A program made the position numbers and the translations under genes. 64,000 nucleotides of DNA from Diploscapter coronatus (Eukaryota; Nematoda; Chromadorea; Rhabditida; Rhabditidae), in contig OZ038423.1 in assembly GCA_964036155.1 (NCBI GenBank), forward strand, positions 52,281,249 through 52,345,248, read 5' to 3'. Position 1 is the stretch's first letter. Each line of letters starts with the position of its first letter. Positions 38,789-53,973 of the stretch are shown piece after piece. Below the pieces are notes generated by a model that was given only the letters and a program-made list of their open reading frames with translations, made no database searches and was not told where the DNA came from.

Positions 38789-40229
38789 TCCTCACTACAA
38801 AGTTGTTCTGAATTTGCACATTTAGCAGTTCGATAATGGTGATGTTTATAAAGCGAGAAGAAACTGTTTAGAAGGCTCAGAAAGTCAATAAAGCTAAACA
38901 ATCGGGGAAAAGGAACGGAGCGTCATCGAAAAGACTTGACGTTATTTGGACGATTCATTATTCCTTTGACGAAGAATCTTATAGGAGAATGAATGAGAAA
39001 AGCGAGAAAATTAATAAAATTTTAAACAAAGTTGAACAGGATTGAAAAAAAAAACCCGAAAAGAAGGGTACAAATCGAGAAATAGCGTTCGCCAAAAGAT
39101 CACCCCATTCTATATTCCTCTCTCTTCCTTCCCTTTCTCTTTTCAATTCCCTCTCCAGCCCCACACGTGCTTTCTCCAATGGGCGGAGTCCTGTGACACG
39201 AAATGATACTTTTGGCTGTTTTGAGCTGACAAAAGAGTAAAAACAATTGGCTAGTGAAAAGCGGCGATTAAGCTGAGTACGAAAGTAAATAATGGTAACG
39301 TACTTTTGAAAATACAAAGTTTATCACGACTTTCAAATAATTATACAGTGAAAGAGGCATATATTTACACCAAATCTACTAATTTTAGGGTTCTCTCTTC
39401 AAAATATTTTTCTAACCGAACGATTCGTAAAATTTTGTCAACAAATCCTAAAATTAGACTGGTACAATAATGTATTTGCAAGGTTTTTGTTCTGTAATAG
39501 TGATTAATTTATAGAAGGCAGGCTCGGAAAATTTTATCTCACATACAATTGAAATGAAATGAAAATACAATTCAGCGGTATTTTACTCGGCATTATGATC
39601 TTAGAAATTCAGAGTCTATTTTTTGAATTAAGAATTATTGCTTCCGTGTCTGGTCAAATTGTAAGAGCTTATCTTCCATTAAAAAACTCATTTTGCATAT
39701 CTGTTTATGAAAGAATTAGTTCCTTTACACTATGAGAAAACACTAGAAAAATTTACGATTTTTATCACATGAGCAAGAAATGTTGGATTTCAGCGAAATT
39801 CTACAAACTATGACCCTGTATAAGTTTAGAAAAGTTTATAATAACATTTCCAAAGATAATGGCCATCTTATGATTTCAGCGATACTGCATTATAGCGTTC
39901 ATAAACTGCATCCGTCTTGTAGAAATAATGTCGTTTCATTCTTCCAATTAATATACTTTTATGGGTTTTAGTATCTAAACAGAATGTGGACTTCTAGGAA
40001 TTATAAATGTAGTGTATGGATTAGAACCTCAGAGGAGTGCCATTCTTCCGATTCACTGTGGAGTTTGTTCGTTGCTAAGTGAACTTATCGTATTTATTAC
40101 TAGTTATCACACTTATCTATAACCTATCCGTTGCATTTTGTTAAATTATACTGGTTTTAAAATAAATATTTAACTAATTCAGATACTTTAGTGTTATTTT
40201 CAACTTGTGGAAAATTAGTTATTACATAG
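38789..40229. other. Spacer between PNPLA8-like gene and chemoreceptor A; left arm of the inverted duplication begins here
   Basis: From about 39356 (GGCATATATTTACACC) the sequence is nearly identical, inverted, to the region ending at about 57410. A short frame at 39560-39740 begins MKIQFSGILLGIM and resembles a membrane segment. It is conserved in both arms but interrupted by a stop in this one, so it may be a relic of another receptor exon or only upstream sequence. No other gene seen. Confidence 0.45.
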
Positions 40230-41400
40230 ATGGTATTTCATAATTTACTGAATCTAACGGATGCTTATGAACATGGTTATTTAAATTGGATTACTAATGC
40301 ATTAATAATCGAGTTGTGTTTATATTTGCCTGCGTGAGTTTAAAATGATTGCATTTAGTTAAATTAGCATTAAATTTAAGATTTTCACTGTCCATTCTCT
40401 TTCAATATACATTGTTCACTTTGCCGCCCTTTCATCCAAATCTAAATAGAATTGTTATATGTCTATATTATGATTATTGGTTATATTTATTTGCACGACT
40501 TTTGAAAATTTATCTAATTTTTAAAGCAGAGCCATATGAAGAATGTGAGTAGTTTGAAATTACCTCGAATGTTTAATCGCATGTTTCGATATATTTAGAC
40601 TGGACATCACAGTTATACGAGATATCAGAGTTCTGTCTGGTTTATGAATATTCACTAAGTAACGATTTTATTCTTGAGAATTTGTGCAATGTGAATTTTA
40701 GTGTACGTATTCTTACCCTGCTGTGTTTTGGAACGGGCTTGTGCTACATATTTCTTGAAGGACTATGAATGCAAAAAGAGGAGTCAAATTTTCTACATTC
40801 TGGTGATTATTGCCAACCCGATAGCTGCCATTTCAACAATCACGCACAGGAATGGTATGTGCTTGAAATTTTAACGCATTCACTACAACACATTTTTGAA
40901 TTAAATTACTAAATGATTGGCAAATATTGACCAATTTAGATAAGGAAAGAGTAGGCGCAAATTTTCTTTATTCAAATCGTGTATATTACGAAATATTGAA
41001 GCTGGTCCTCCTAAAGTTATTTCATATTTGTATAATTGAAATTCTCTTAAGCTTATTGATAAAAATACTAATCTCTATGCATAAAATCTACTCATCACAT
41101 TTGTCTAAAGTTTTAGATGCTAAAATGCAGTTGATCATATCTGAAGTTACTTAATTTTTAATTTCTTTTTCTGAATTTATAGTGTGTGGAATATCACCGA
41201 GTTTTTACTTTGAATATTTTAGCTTCGACACCTCGGATTCACTTATACATTGGTTTCTTTATCACAATTTTGTCTATTGTGGTATGAATCTTAAGATGAA
41301 ATTTTAATCCTATCATTGTTGAATTACAGGGGCATCTCGTCTTGATGCGAATCAATATGTATTATTTTCGCAAAAGCTTTTCGAGTTCTACGAAAACAAA
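39356..41400 (+). repeat. Left arm of a large inverted duplication
   Basis: About 2 kb matching the reverse complement of about 55330-57410, with roughly 90-95% identity by eye through introns and upstream sequence as well as exons. The arm covers the promoter and exons 1-7 of chemoreceptor A. Similarity falls sharply in the intron after exon 7. Confidence 0.9.
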
Positions 41401-42058
41401 AAAGTACATTTTATCGGAAAGATATCAACTTGCGGAGAATATTAGAACGCAGCAGGTACGAACGGTTACTCATATTGTTAATTCAATTAGGATTTGCGTA
41501 TGTAAACATCACGTTAAACCATGTGCAAAGCAACTAGAAATGGCAAGTCATGCAAATATTCGTAGTAAATTGAATTAACGAATTATAGAAAATCTGCAAT
41601 AAAATTAAAGAACAGGATAGTTTAGCTATTTATTCATACGATCCTCAGCTCTGGGTTCTTCAATTTTTCTGCAGGAGTTTGTTTGTTTCTGCCGACTTTT
41701 GAATCGTTGGATGAGAAGTATAAAAATATAGCTCATATGGCGTTGCAATTCTCTAATATTATGTAAGTTCAAATAATATTGAATCAAAACCTGTAGCGTT
41801 ATATTGTAGGTACAGCGTTACATTTCCTTACGTTTTCTACTTGCACACTGATTATTGGATTAGTACACTTCGTAAAGTAAGTTAGTTGATTTAAAAATAA
41901 AATAGTTTTTAATTTAGAAAATAAAATGTGGAAAAAGGGTTGCTCCTTCTGAAGCTGTGCCAGATCAAATTCGATCGACTCTAGGCGATAAAATGTGCAT
42001 CTCAAAAGGTAATGAAACTCAGATGTATTTTGATTACCTTTCCAAATCATGGAAATAG
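40230..42058 (+). CDS. Nematode 7TM chemoreceptor (Sra/Srab superfamily), copy A
   Basis: Ten exons in perfect phase: 40230-40333, 40381-40544, 40599-40634, 40702-40854, 40940-41004, 41183-41281, 41330-41455, 41626-41762, 41810-41876, 41918-42058, giving 363 residues. Seen: start MVFHNLLNLTDAYEHGYL; TM helices in FSLSILFQYTLFTLPPF and YYDYWLYLFARLLKIYLIF; ISEFLYVFLPCCVLERACAT, with the E-R that follows TM3/4 in this superfamily; IFYILVIIANPIAAIST; GANFLYSNRVYYEILKL; STPRIHLYIGFFITILSIVG; ILSERYQLAENIRTQQ, with the family hallmark R-Y-Q-x-x-E-N; SVTFPYVFYLHTDYW (last helix); polar tail ending YFDYLSKSWK. Such receptors sit on sensory cilia and detect environmental chemicals; the ligand is unknown. 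The gene appears intact. Donors GTCTGG (exon 3) and GTCCTC (exon 5) are weak but shared with copy B. Confidence 0.85.
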
Positions 42059-42982
42059 GACTATAATTTCTAAATATCGGCGTGACAATTAATTGAATAA
42101 TCTAATTAGTGTGCATTTATAAGAATTTGTGGAGTGATTCGTTAGAATAAATTTTATCGTAAACGCGTAATCGTTACGTTAACATGTGCATTCTGCATTA
42201 AATATTTACGTCATACTCGATACTAGTTAACAGCAAACTTCTGTGGATTTAGTAGCGTTCAAAGGTTTTGTATTACCTTCAAATTTGCTATTCTTTCTGA
42301 TCAGCTATTTGCAGTGGAAAATCTGGATGAAAACATGTTCACTCATTGAATGAAACAATCTTGAAATTGTCAAGTTTCAACCAGATCGATGTGCCGCAAG
42401 TAAGTGAGCAAGAAAAGCAAAAATTAGAGGGTGATGCACAATTTTTAGCTCACTGCCAGATCTAGAGAAGACCATCGTCAGAAACCCCTTGCGATCTACC
42501 TCCAGTATATTTTCTTAACAAATTTCTCCAGCCAATAATTGACCAAATTTTTTACTATTGCGACCTAGTATCACAACTATAAATTTGCTCGTGAACTCTA
42601 TCTCCTATAGTTTATTTTCGTTCGACGAAAGTGCTCCCTAGGTCTGTTCACGGCATAAATCTTGTGGATTTGACAGCATGTTTGATAGCTGTCGATCATA
42701 AAGAATCATTTGACGTCTGCTTTAAACATATAAATCATGAAGATATTGGTTATCAATTTTGAACCGATAATTTAGTGAATAGATAACTCAATGGTTCGAG
42801 TTCATTTCAGCAACAGGTTTATTGAAACATCCTTCTCAAATCCAAGATCATCTTTTACAACGATTCAAATAAATATAGGTTATGAAAGTTGATGTTGATT
42901 AAAAAACGAAAATAATTATGAATACTAGAGCGAAAGTAAGGGAGATTTGTGAATCTTGAAATTAAACGTAAGAAATAATATT
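42059..42982. other. Spacer between convergent chemoreceptor A and RBM22
   Basis: AT-rich with no open frame of interest. Holds the 3' ends of both genes. I see no transposon ends or RNA gene. Confidence 0.45.
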
Positions 42983-45887
42983 TTAATAGTTAACCTTAGA
43001 TCCGATTCTTTCGGGATCTTGGCTGGGGTAGTAGATTTTGGAAGAGCCCTCTCCAGAATCGGCACTCGATTTGTCAGACGAGTAGGAAGGAGCGCGAGGG
43101 GGCGGGGCCACGCTCGGCACGACCAGACGACGTGGCACAAACGAATTCGCTGGAAATCGAAATGAAATTAGAAATACTTATAATAAGAAAAGTTGAATTA
43201 CAAAATAAAATGCATGAAGAAAGCTTAACACACGAAATTTTCATTTATAATTATTATTTTGGACAGACTTGTAACTTTTCTTTGAAAATTGTGACTGCAA
43301 CGATACTACAGTGACGGGAACTCCACTGCAGTTGCAGTGGTTTTCTTGCAAATTTGATTTTGGGTCGAAATTAATATGAAATAAATAGTTTGACAAATGA
43401 TAAATGCTTACGATTGGCAGATGGAGGCATGGACATTCCACTCGGCCCTGCCTCGTCGCTGCCATCGAATCTGCCTCGTTTTGGCAGGGGAAGACCTTCT
43501 GGCAGGGGCACTGCAATAATAAATGAACAGTAAATCATTCAGAAAGGCAGAAAATACTTACGATTAGGAACGAGAGGAACTGGATTGACGCGTACACTCG
43601 AGGGATCGTCCGCGTTCTGACCGAATCTGTTCGAGGTCTGAGGCTGGCCCCACCGAATTTGCAGACGACGACCCTGCAAACAAACAAGATATGGTAAATT
43701 GGTAAGATTGTAGTAAAAAGTATGTCTCCGAAATATTCATGATTCGGGAAAAATTATAATTTACATTCGTGAAGATTCGTTCCTGCAATGCTTTTAACGT
43801 CAACGCTCCGTATAATTTTCTTCTGAACAAATGCGCTACAATGAAAACAATAAAATACGAGTAGTAAATGGATGCTTTGTTTCCGAGAAGTAAAAAGAGA
43901 AGACCCAGGAGTCGACTGATCGATTATATCCTGTTTTTAGTCTGAAGACATTTGTGCCAGAGAAAAGTTACGAATCATTGACGGTACTTTATTTTCAAGG
44001 TTTGAGAGAATAGCTTTCTATTTGGAATCTTCCAATTGGTCCTTCGATCATCATTAATTGTGAAATAAACTCACGTTGAGGAAGACCTTGTTGAAGCTCT
44101 TCTCTGCAGCGCGCTCAGAAGCCTGTCTGTCCGTGTACTCGATGAACGCGCACATCTTGGACTCCAGCACTCGCAGACTACGAATCGCTCCGAACTGGTA
44201 GAAATAATCGCTGAAATTGAGGAATAGAAGTCAAAATATTAAATTAAGCATCCTCAACTAAGATTATGTTCCGAGTCTAGAATTATGGATTCGAATTTTG
44301 AATAATTGGATAATTTCCCTTTTTCCCATAGAATAAAAATTCAACAGAAATGCGACATACTTGAGCTGCTTCTGACTAACTTGTCCAGGTCCTTGCGGGC
44401 CCAAATTGCCGATGTAGAGAGTGGTGACTGAAGCGTCTGTGGGAGGAGCCAAAGTCGGTTGAGCCTTTGCTCTGCAATTTAACAATTAAACAGGTGTATT
44501 CAAATGTGGTAGATACCTGTTGAGAATCTTCTCAGCGACAGGATCATTCACTCCATAGTAACGATCCCTGATGTTCTGATGCGACAGAGGGTCGTCTGGG
44601 TCGGAAGGCTTCTCGTGTCTGCAAACAATAACTTGGTATCGTATTCAACAGACTAGTTAAAGGAGTAATATTTTTCGATTTTTGTTAGTTGGTCGATAGT
44701 AAAGTAAAAAACTTCATAAAATTCCGTATGGAACAGAAACTATTGACAAGCTATTGTTACAAAAATCTCAATAGAACTCATAATATCTAACCTGTAAGGA
44801 CATTCCTCTCCTCGTTTGCACTCGCCCTTCACGAAGAACGAGCAGATGTGCGGGGCATTTCTCTTGTAGTAAGGAGCCGTGCGAGCCAGTCTGCAATGTC
44901 GTTGATGATCAGATAGTACTCTCAAATGAGTTACCTTCTAAGCCGTTCAGTGCCAGGCGCATCTGCAGCCCCGGCCAACTGTGCAATGGGCTGAGTGCCA
45001 TCTCCATCTGCCAGAGCTCTGTAAAATCACTTTGGAAGACAAATTCGAGCAGTCATAGATTATTTATTTTCAAAGTAGTCAAAATTAAGTATTTCCAAGA
45101 AGTTTCAAAACCGAAAATTTCCAATTCTCTCGTTTCGCACTACTAATGTTCGAATTTTGGTAACAAAATGACAATGAAGAACAATAGCAAACAAATTACC
45201 TTTCGACGTTCTGAAGGAAGAAATCCCTGTTGACACCCTGCTTGGGAATGTTGTCTGCAATCGCCAGCTCTGCATCGCGCACTTGCACCGGGAGACCTAA
45301 ATGAAAAGGTTTATTTCGGAAGTTGTGAATTATGAATAGCTTGCTCAATTTCGAAACGAACATGATTTTTAGCATTACAATATTTCGTAATAGAAATTTT
45401 ATAAATAAATCAAGTACACATTTCCTGATAAGAATTTCACAACTAAATAGAAAATGAATAATCTAACCGTATTCGAGATCGAACATGCAGGTCTGGCAGA
45501 CATTCTTGACCTTGGCACAGGTCTGGCAGAGCTCCGTGGTCTTGTACCTGGATCCCTTGCCCGGCTGCCAGCGGAACGTCGTGAAAGGTCTCTCGCAGAT
45601 CTTGCATTCCTTTCCGTGCTTGTCTTTCATCTGAAAATAAACCATTTTATTGGAAAGTCTTATTTTTAGCCAAATAGAGATGTTCATTGTTGAGCTGCTT
45701 AACAAAAATTTAGTCAGGATTATTTCATACAGTATTTTCTTCATTACAGTAACCTACACTATTGAAATTAGCTTACCATTCTGAGGAAAGGATTACTTCC
45801 GAGACAGGTCTCGCAGAGGATGGGAAAGTCCGAGTCTTCCCAGTTCTTGCGGTTGTACTGCGAATAGGACGACTTTGACATCGACAT
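42983..45887 (-). CDS. rbm-22: RBM22 (Slt11/Ecm2) pre-mRNA splicing factor
   Basis: Spliceosome subunit that contacts the catalytic U6/U2 RNA core and pre-mRNA. ATG is at 45887-45885 (a second in-frame ATG lies two codons on). Order: N-terminal Cys-rich zinc module ([19 protein letters not shown], then [14 protein letters not shown] and [18 protein letters not shown]); C3H1 finger [20 protein letters not shown] followed by [23 protein letters not shown] beginning TTLYIGNLG and including [32 protein letters not shown] and [12 protein letters not shown]; then a Pro/Ser-rich tail ending SKVNY. This is the full RBM22 architecture with all zinc ligands. It lies 495 bp downstream of the histidyl-tRNA synthetase gene on the same strand, a spacing that would fit a nematode operon, but I cannot test that. 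Confidence 0.96.
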
Positions 45888-46381
45888 CTTTGGCTCTGAT
45901 GATCCAAAATGTTTCTATCCAGCAAATATCTAAAATTCAGAAACAATTAGAGAAACTGATGAAAAATAATTGGCAGATATTGCAATGCGGCTAAAACCGG
46001 CAATTGTTCGAAATTATAAAAGAAAAATTCAACGCCATTTTATTTGTAAAACACCAGTAAAGTTTCATAACTCAACAACGAAGAAAACATAATACCAATA
46101 AAATCCTAGAAGACAAACAAATCGATGAAAAGCTCACTTAAAATAAATAAGGACAACAATAACAGATAAAAGAAGAATAGATTATCACTTCCAAGAGGAA
46201 CAAAAACGACGTGTTTCGATAAAGCAATAATTTGGCAAAAATCTGCTTGAGCATTGTAATTTCTAGTTCAAACCGGGTCGAAATTCAAATGATATTTTGC
46301 TGAGTTTGTGATTTGTAAATAGAGTTGACCAAAATGCACCAGAAATAGAAAGAAGGGAAGGAATGGACCTGGGAATTGTGA
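45888..46381. other. Short spacer between HARS and RBM22 on the same strand
   Basis: 494 bp, AT-rich, no exon. Either the RBM22 promoter or an intercistronic spacer of an operon. Confidence 0.4.
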
Positions 46382-49300
46382 TCATGGAGAGCTAAGCTGC
46401 TTGAGAGTGTCCCGAACTGATTCCACCAGATTAGCCAACGGAACTTCCTAGATATTAAAAATTGACATGCTGAGAGTTTTAGTAGATTTATCCATAAGAA
46501 AAATGAACGGCTGACAAAATATTTTTTTTTTAAATTCAGTACTAACATAAATACATTTCAATTCCAAATAATAGTGCAACTCCTATTTCTCTCCTCAAAA
46601 ATCTTTGCTAGCATTTGTGTGAGTCTATTTTCAAAGCCTTTTTTTTTTAGAAAATAACAAATGAAGCCTCGAAAAGTGGTGCTTTCAATGCTATGATGAA
46701 TAGTTTTGTTAATTCAATGATACTTACCTTTTCTTCCCTCGTAGCAACAACTCTCAGTTTGACAACCCCCTTCTCCAGCTCTCCATCTCCGATAATCAGG
46801 GCCAGGGGAATTTGGTGAGTCTCGCAGTATTGCAACTGGTCGAGCAGCTTCGGGTTCGCCTGCAAAATCCGAATGTCCAAATTATCGTGCATCATTTTTC
46901 CCTACCTTGTAAGGGAATTCAGTTTTGATGTCAGCAGCCCAGAGCTGTTTGCACAATTTCAATCGCTCTGCTAGCATTCCCTTCTGTGGAGACGCGACAT
47001 AGACTTCAGTCTGCTTGGTGCGGATTGTGGTCGACTGGAAACAAGAATAATATTACGTTTTTGTAACTTGATAAATTAAAATTACAACGGAATCAATCAA
47101 GATGATGAGATCGTGAATCTCTTCTGCGCTTGCTGCTACGAATGAAGAATTTGCGCTAAAGCGAATAATGGAAAATACACAGTAAAAGCAGTTGGAAACT
47201 TCATTCTTCGGAAGAAAGAATAGAAAAACCAAGTGTTTATTACGCGCTTTCGACTGTTAGCAGTAGGTCCGATTCGCTATTAGCATCGAATACAAGCGAT
47301 TCAAGATAAAATAGTACAGCAAAGTTTACCAATATGTGTCCAGAATAAAATTTCAATGGAATAACTAAATACCTTTTTCTTCAATTTGGCTTCGACTAGG
47401 GTGAAAAGTCGTTCGATGCCAAAGGACACCCCGCAGCAGGGCACATTGTTCTTTGGATTGAACATGCTGACGAGTCCGTCATACCTGCCCCCTGCGGCCA
47501 CAGAGCCAACCCCTGCAGGCAGACCGCTCTCCGTCTCTACCACCTCGTCCATCGCATCTGAATGATCCACTCATTGGTTGACTCCTTCAGATAAGTGACT
47601 CACGAGGAGCAACAGCCTCATAGATTGCACCGGTGTAGTAATCGAGGCCGCGTGCCAGAGACGGCTCGAATTTGACGCTGTCCACTCCCAGCAAATCACA
47701 GTACTTGATTAGGACCTGCAAGAGACCATAATAGACTTCAAAGTAGAAGTAATAATTAGAGAATTTATCGTTTATTTTCGGTGTTTGATAATCTGGCTTA
47801 AAATAAAAATAAAAGGACTATTTCGCTGAAAATAAGTTATTCGATGTTTTAGTATCATGAAGAGAAAGATAGAAAAAGGATTCACCACGACGTTATATCC
47901 TTTTCGAGTGCAAAGAAATACCAAAAAAAACTAATAGGTGTTCCAATCTTTCCGAAAAAGAAAGCTAGTTTCTATTTTCTCTCGTATAATCTTGAATAAC
48001 TTCTTAGTCCTATTTCATTATCTCAAATTCTTCTTCAACTAGCAACTCAAATGTATCTCACCTCTAATTCATCAGCTCCTTTCTTGAACTTAGCGTTTCC
48101 ACTCAATTCAGGCAAATTCCTCATCTTCTTGATGAGCTCTTCATTGCTGACTCCCGGGTTGAGTTCTCTGAACCGTACCAAATCGCCCAGTTTCTTCGTT
48201 TGTTCTGGATTCAGGCCTTTGTCTTTCAGCAATTCATTCTCTACCTAAACTTTTTCAAGTCTGACTTTTTCTTTAATAAGAAGCGTCCGAATCCAGGAAA
48301 CTCTCGAAACCTCCAAAAGCTTCCTATAGGAACTTACTTCCCGCTGGGAGAAGTTCCTATAGGAAGGGTTCCGAATGGGAGTTTTCTGTATCCGGGCACA
48401 CAAATTTAGGTAGACGTTCAACCAGAGCAACGAGTTACAGTGACGATCGAGAGTTTGGAACAATTCTGACAATAAATGCAGCCTAATAGACCGAATTATT
48501 GGTAAACAATTTGCATGAAAATTTACACGTATATTCTCCCCACTAAATTGTGCACATTCATGTCAAGTTTCGTCCAAATTGATTCACGGCAAATTCGTCT
48601 TACCAGGCTGTATTCAGTCATAATTATTCCAAACCTTTGGCCGCCACTGTATAAGGGAGCGATACGCAAATGAACATCTTGTCTATAGAAGTTTAATGCA
48701 TAGAGGAGTACGCAACGAAACTTTGGCAGAATATTTTAGTTTGAGAGATACGCTCGAACGATATAGCTTAAGTCCTGCCCAGTACTAGATAAGAATTTTG
48801 GTTACCTCAGCCCAAGGACTTTTATCAAGTTTGTCGACGGAGGAGCAGACCGTTTTGAAGAGTTTTGGACTGATTCCACTCACTTCGAACATTCCTTCCA
48901 GCAACAGACGGTGATTCAGCTGCAAATGTTCAGGATAATGCAGATAAGAAAGAATAAACTGACATGGATGAAGAACTGCTCGATCTCGAGTTTCTTGAGA
49001 ACTTCATCCACAATTTTGAGGCACTCGGACTCGGGCAGCATCAAGTCGTACTGGCCGGCTATGTCGAAATCCTACAATCATATAATTTTCAGCATGAAAT
49101 TTGAAGAAAAGATAATGAGAATGTCATGGAAAGAGTGAACAATTCTTGAAAATTCTACCAGATTTTCCATTTTCCTATGATATTGATAACGCGGATTTTC
49201 TCATGATTTTCAAGTCATTTCCTCTTGCTTCCGCTCAATTCCTTTGCTAACATTTTTCAAACTTATCTGCTAATTTTCAAAACTTCAAAGTCATGCTTGT

Positions 49301-50535
49301 TGAAATAAGCAGGCTTCTAGCCAAGGTCTATACGATTTTGCAATAAAAACCTACGCATTGATAGAATTCCCTGTACCTGCCTCGGGTCATGTTTGGCTGA
49401 TCGCGTCTGTACACCTTGGCAATGTGGTACCGCTTGATGTTCTTCACTTTCGTCATCGCCAGGTAACGGGCAAAGGGGACCTGAAGTGACATGCGGCAAT
49501 TGAATAACTTGCTAAATGAAAAGTTACCGTGAGATCATATCGCATTGAGAGCAGTTCCCCTCCCTGATCCTGCAAGTCGTACACCAGCTTGCCGCCCTCC
49601 TCTCCGTACTTTCCCAATAGGACTTCTCTGAAATGTACGGAATCTTACAATTCGAAGCGAAAGACCAGGTGATAGTTTTAAAGTGACTAAATAGCAAGAT
49701 TCAAAGCTAGAGGTTGGAAAGAAAGCGAGAATAACACTACATCATGCGATTAATATCATGAATTTGATGGAAGGAAAATGCGAGAAGCATAGCTCAGAGT
49801 TAACATTGAGACGCATAAAAATGTTCACAGCGGAGTATTTTTTCTCAGTAGAGGCGAGACAGTATTCGCGAGAGATGGGGAAATTTTTCATTCCTGCGTC
49901 TTATTACTGTATTTCTGAACATCAACTGCATAATGCAATGATACGAAGATGTATGATCAAAGATGGTTTTGCCAATTTGGAAGAAAAATTCGATTTGTTA
50001 CTTGGAACCTAATATCAAAACATAATCAAGAATACCTCAATTCGAAGACAGGCGTATCGATTGTCTCAGCGCCGTGGCGTTTGAATGCTTCGGTGACAAT
50101 TCGCAGCACAGATTCTCGAACCGCCATCGCTTCTGGATCATAGTCACGAGTTCCTAAAACTAGTTGTTAAAGTGTACTTTTTTTAAAATAAAAATGGTGA
50201 TATTTTCAAGAAAGAACTTTTTTTTTGAATGCACTTTTTGATAATCAATAATTTTCTATTTTAGCTATCAAAAGTTCCTACCCTTGGGTGTTTTGAGTAC
50301 GAATTTGCCAGGCGCCTCATCTCCTTTGTCTCCCAATTTGGCCTTCAGACTCTTCAGCTGCGCAACGTGCTCCTTGATCTGTAATACGCCAAATCTTCTC
50401 CAGAAAATTTTCCAAAGAATAACCCACCACTTCGGGATCAGCATTGCCGGCCTTCATAGCCCTGATCTTGTCCCCGAGCACTTTCAACTCTTCCTGGACG
50501 TCCGCCCGCTCTGCTTCACTCAACTCCACCGCCAT
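46382..50535 (-). CDS. hars-1: Histidyl-tRNA synthetase, class II, with N-terminal WHEP domain
   Basis: Charges tRNA-His in the cytosol (in many animals also in mitochondria, from an alternative start). ATG is at 50535-50533. N-terminal WHEP helix pair: [20 protein letters not shown] and [16 protein letters not shown]. Class II core: [17 protein letters not shown] (start of motif 1 region), [20 protein letters not shown], motif 2 [20 protein letters not shown], the histidine-binding loop [15 protein letters not shown], and motif 3 [10 protein letters not shown]. The anticodon-binding domain follows ([36 protein letters not shown]) and the chain ends [10 protein letters not shown]. All class-defining residues are present. 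The intron near 48.25-48.7 kb carries a long hairpin and a MITE. No separate mitochondrial start was found. The gene is divergent from beta-tubulin, with about 985 bp between the two start codons. Confidence 0.96.
48320..48366. repeat. Perfect 16-bp-arm inverted repeat in a HARS intron
   Basis: CTTCCTATAGGAACTT (48320-48335) is followed 15 nt later by its exact reverse complement AAGTTCCTATAGGAAG (48351-48366); the loop can pair further through CCC/GGG. Each arm also contains the self-complementary TTCCTATAGGAA. It lies about 70 bp from a MITE end. Confidence 0.85.
48436..48652. mobile_element. Short Tc1/mariner-like MITE (family 2, copy 2)
   Basis: About 217 bp bounded by TA in a HARS intron. 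The left end reads TACAGTGACGATCGAGAGTT followed by TGGAACAATT; the reverse complement of the right end reads TACAGTGGCGGCCAAAGGTT followed by TGGAATAATT. No coding frame. Confidence 0.75.
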
Positions 50536-51519
50536 TCGGTTAGCTAGATTAACAAAAATAACGTCTGGAAGTCAAGAAAGTGACGTAAAATAAAAGAAAA
50601 TTTACAGGTGTCACAAATTTTTCATCAGATTCCATGAAAATGATGAGGATAATAGTGACATCACTGGATGATTCAGAAGCGTTAGGGCGTTAGAAGTACG
50701 TTAGAAATGTTTGATCATTTTCTGAGGAGGATTAGGGCCGTGGAAAGTGAGAAAAATCGATGAAAAATCGAAAATGAAAATCCGATCAGATGCATAGCGA
50801 AAAAATTAATTTCTTGTAACGAAGACGAGAAGAGAACGGTGTGTTTGCAGTTCGTCACATTGCGAAATTAGTTGTTGGCGCTCAAAAGTTCGAAGAAATT
50901 TGGGATTCTTTTGCGATTCGATTTTTCTAATTTCTCGAATTCTATGCATCAGCTTCTCGAAAACCTTCCCTTCTATATGTTCCAAAGATTCTAGGCCGGT
51001 CGCTTGAAATTTTTTCGCAATAAAAAGTTGAAAAAATCGATCAAAATTCCTGAAAGAAGATGCTCCACTCTTCCATTTTTTAGTTTTTTTTTCTTTGAAA
51101 AAGTTCAAAATGTTGACATGAGCCTCTAATGCCCCTATACGTTGTTGAGCTAATTCATTTTCCCCTCGAAACTTCAGCCCCTCTGCAAAAACTGCTAAAA
51201 AATCGGAATGAGTAATGCGAGTGAGTTATGAGACGAATGAGATGGATCTGCTTGGTCAGTGTTTTTCTCCTTCTTTCTGTCTCACTATTCCCCCATCTCT
51301 CACTTTCTCCATCGATTGTCATTTCTTTCCTGCAGTTGTAGTTCGGCATTACAGTGGTCATTCCGTCATTCCAACTCAATTCGTCCCTCATCTTCTTCTG
51401 CTCGCTCAGTCAACTTCCTACTCGTCTTCCTTAATTTATGCACTTCGATCGCATTTTCCCTGTAATAATACAGTTAGATTTCAGTTGCTGATTCAACCAA
51501 CTTCATCCGTCTTGCAGCC
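50536..51519. promoter_or_regulatory. Shared intergenic region of divergent HARS and beta-tubulin genes
   Basis: About 985 bp between the two start codons, so it must contain both promoters. A pyrimidine-rich plus-strand tract (about 51260-51520) precedes the tubulin ATG. A CTTGCAG just before the ATG (51511-51517) could be a cis- or trans-splice acceptor. Small frames in the interval have no family resemblance. Confidence 0.5.

Positions 51520-53973
<2,454 letters not shown>

Noticed and set aside
48320..48366. FRT-like recombination site
   Set aside because: Only the 10-11 bp arm cores resemble FRT and their order is reversed; there is no recombinase nearby.
49317..49499. 60-residue minus-strand frame starting MPHVTSG
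   Set aside because: Out-of-frame shadow of the HARS exon carrying the motif 2 region.
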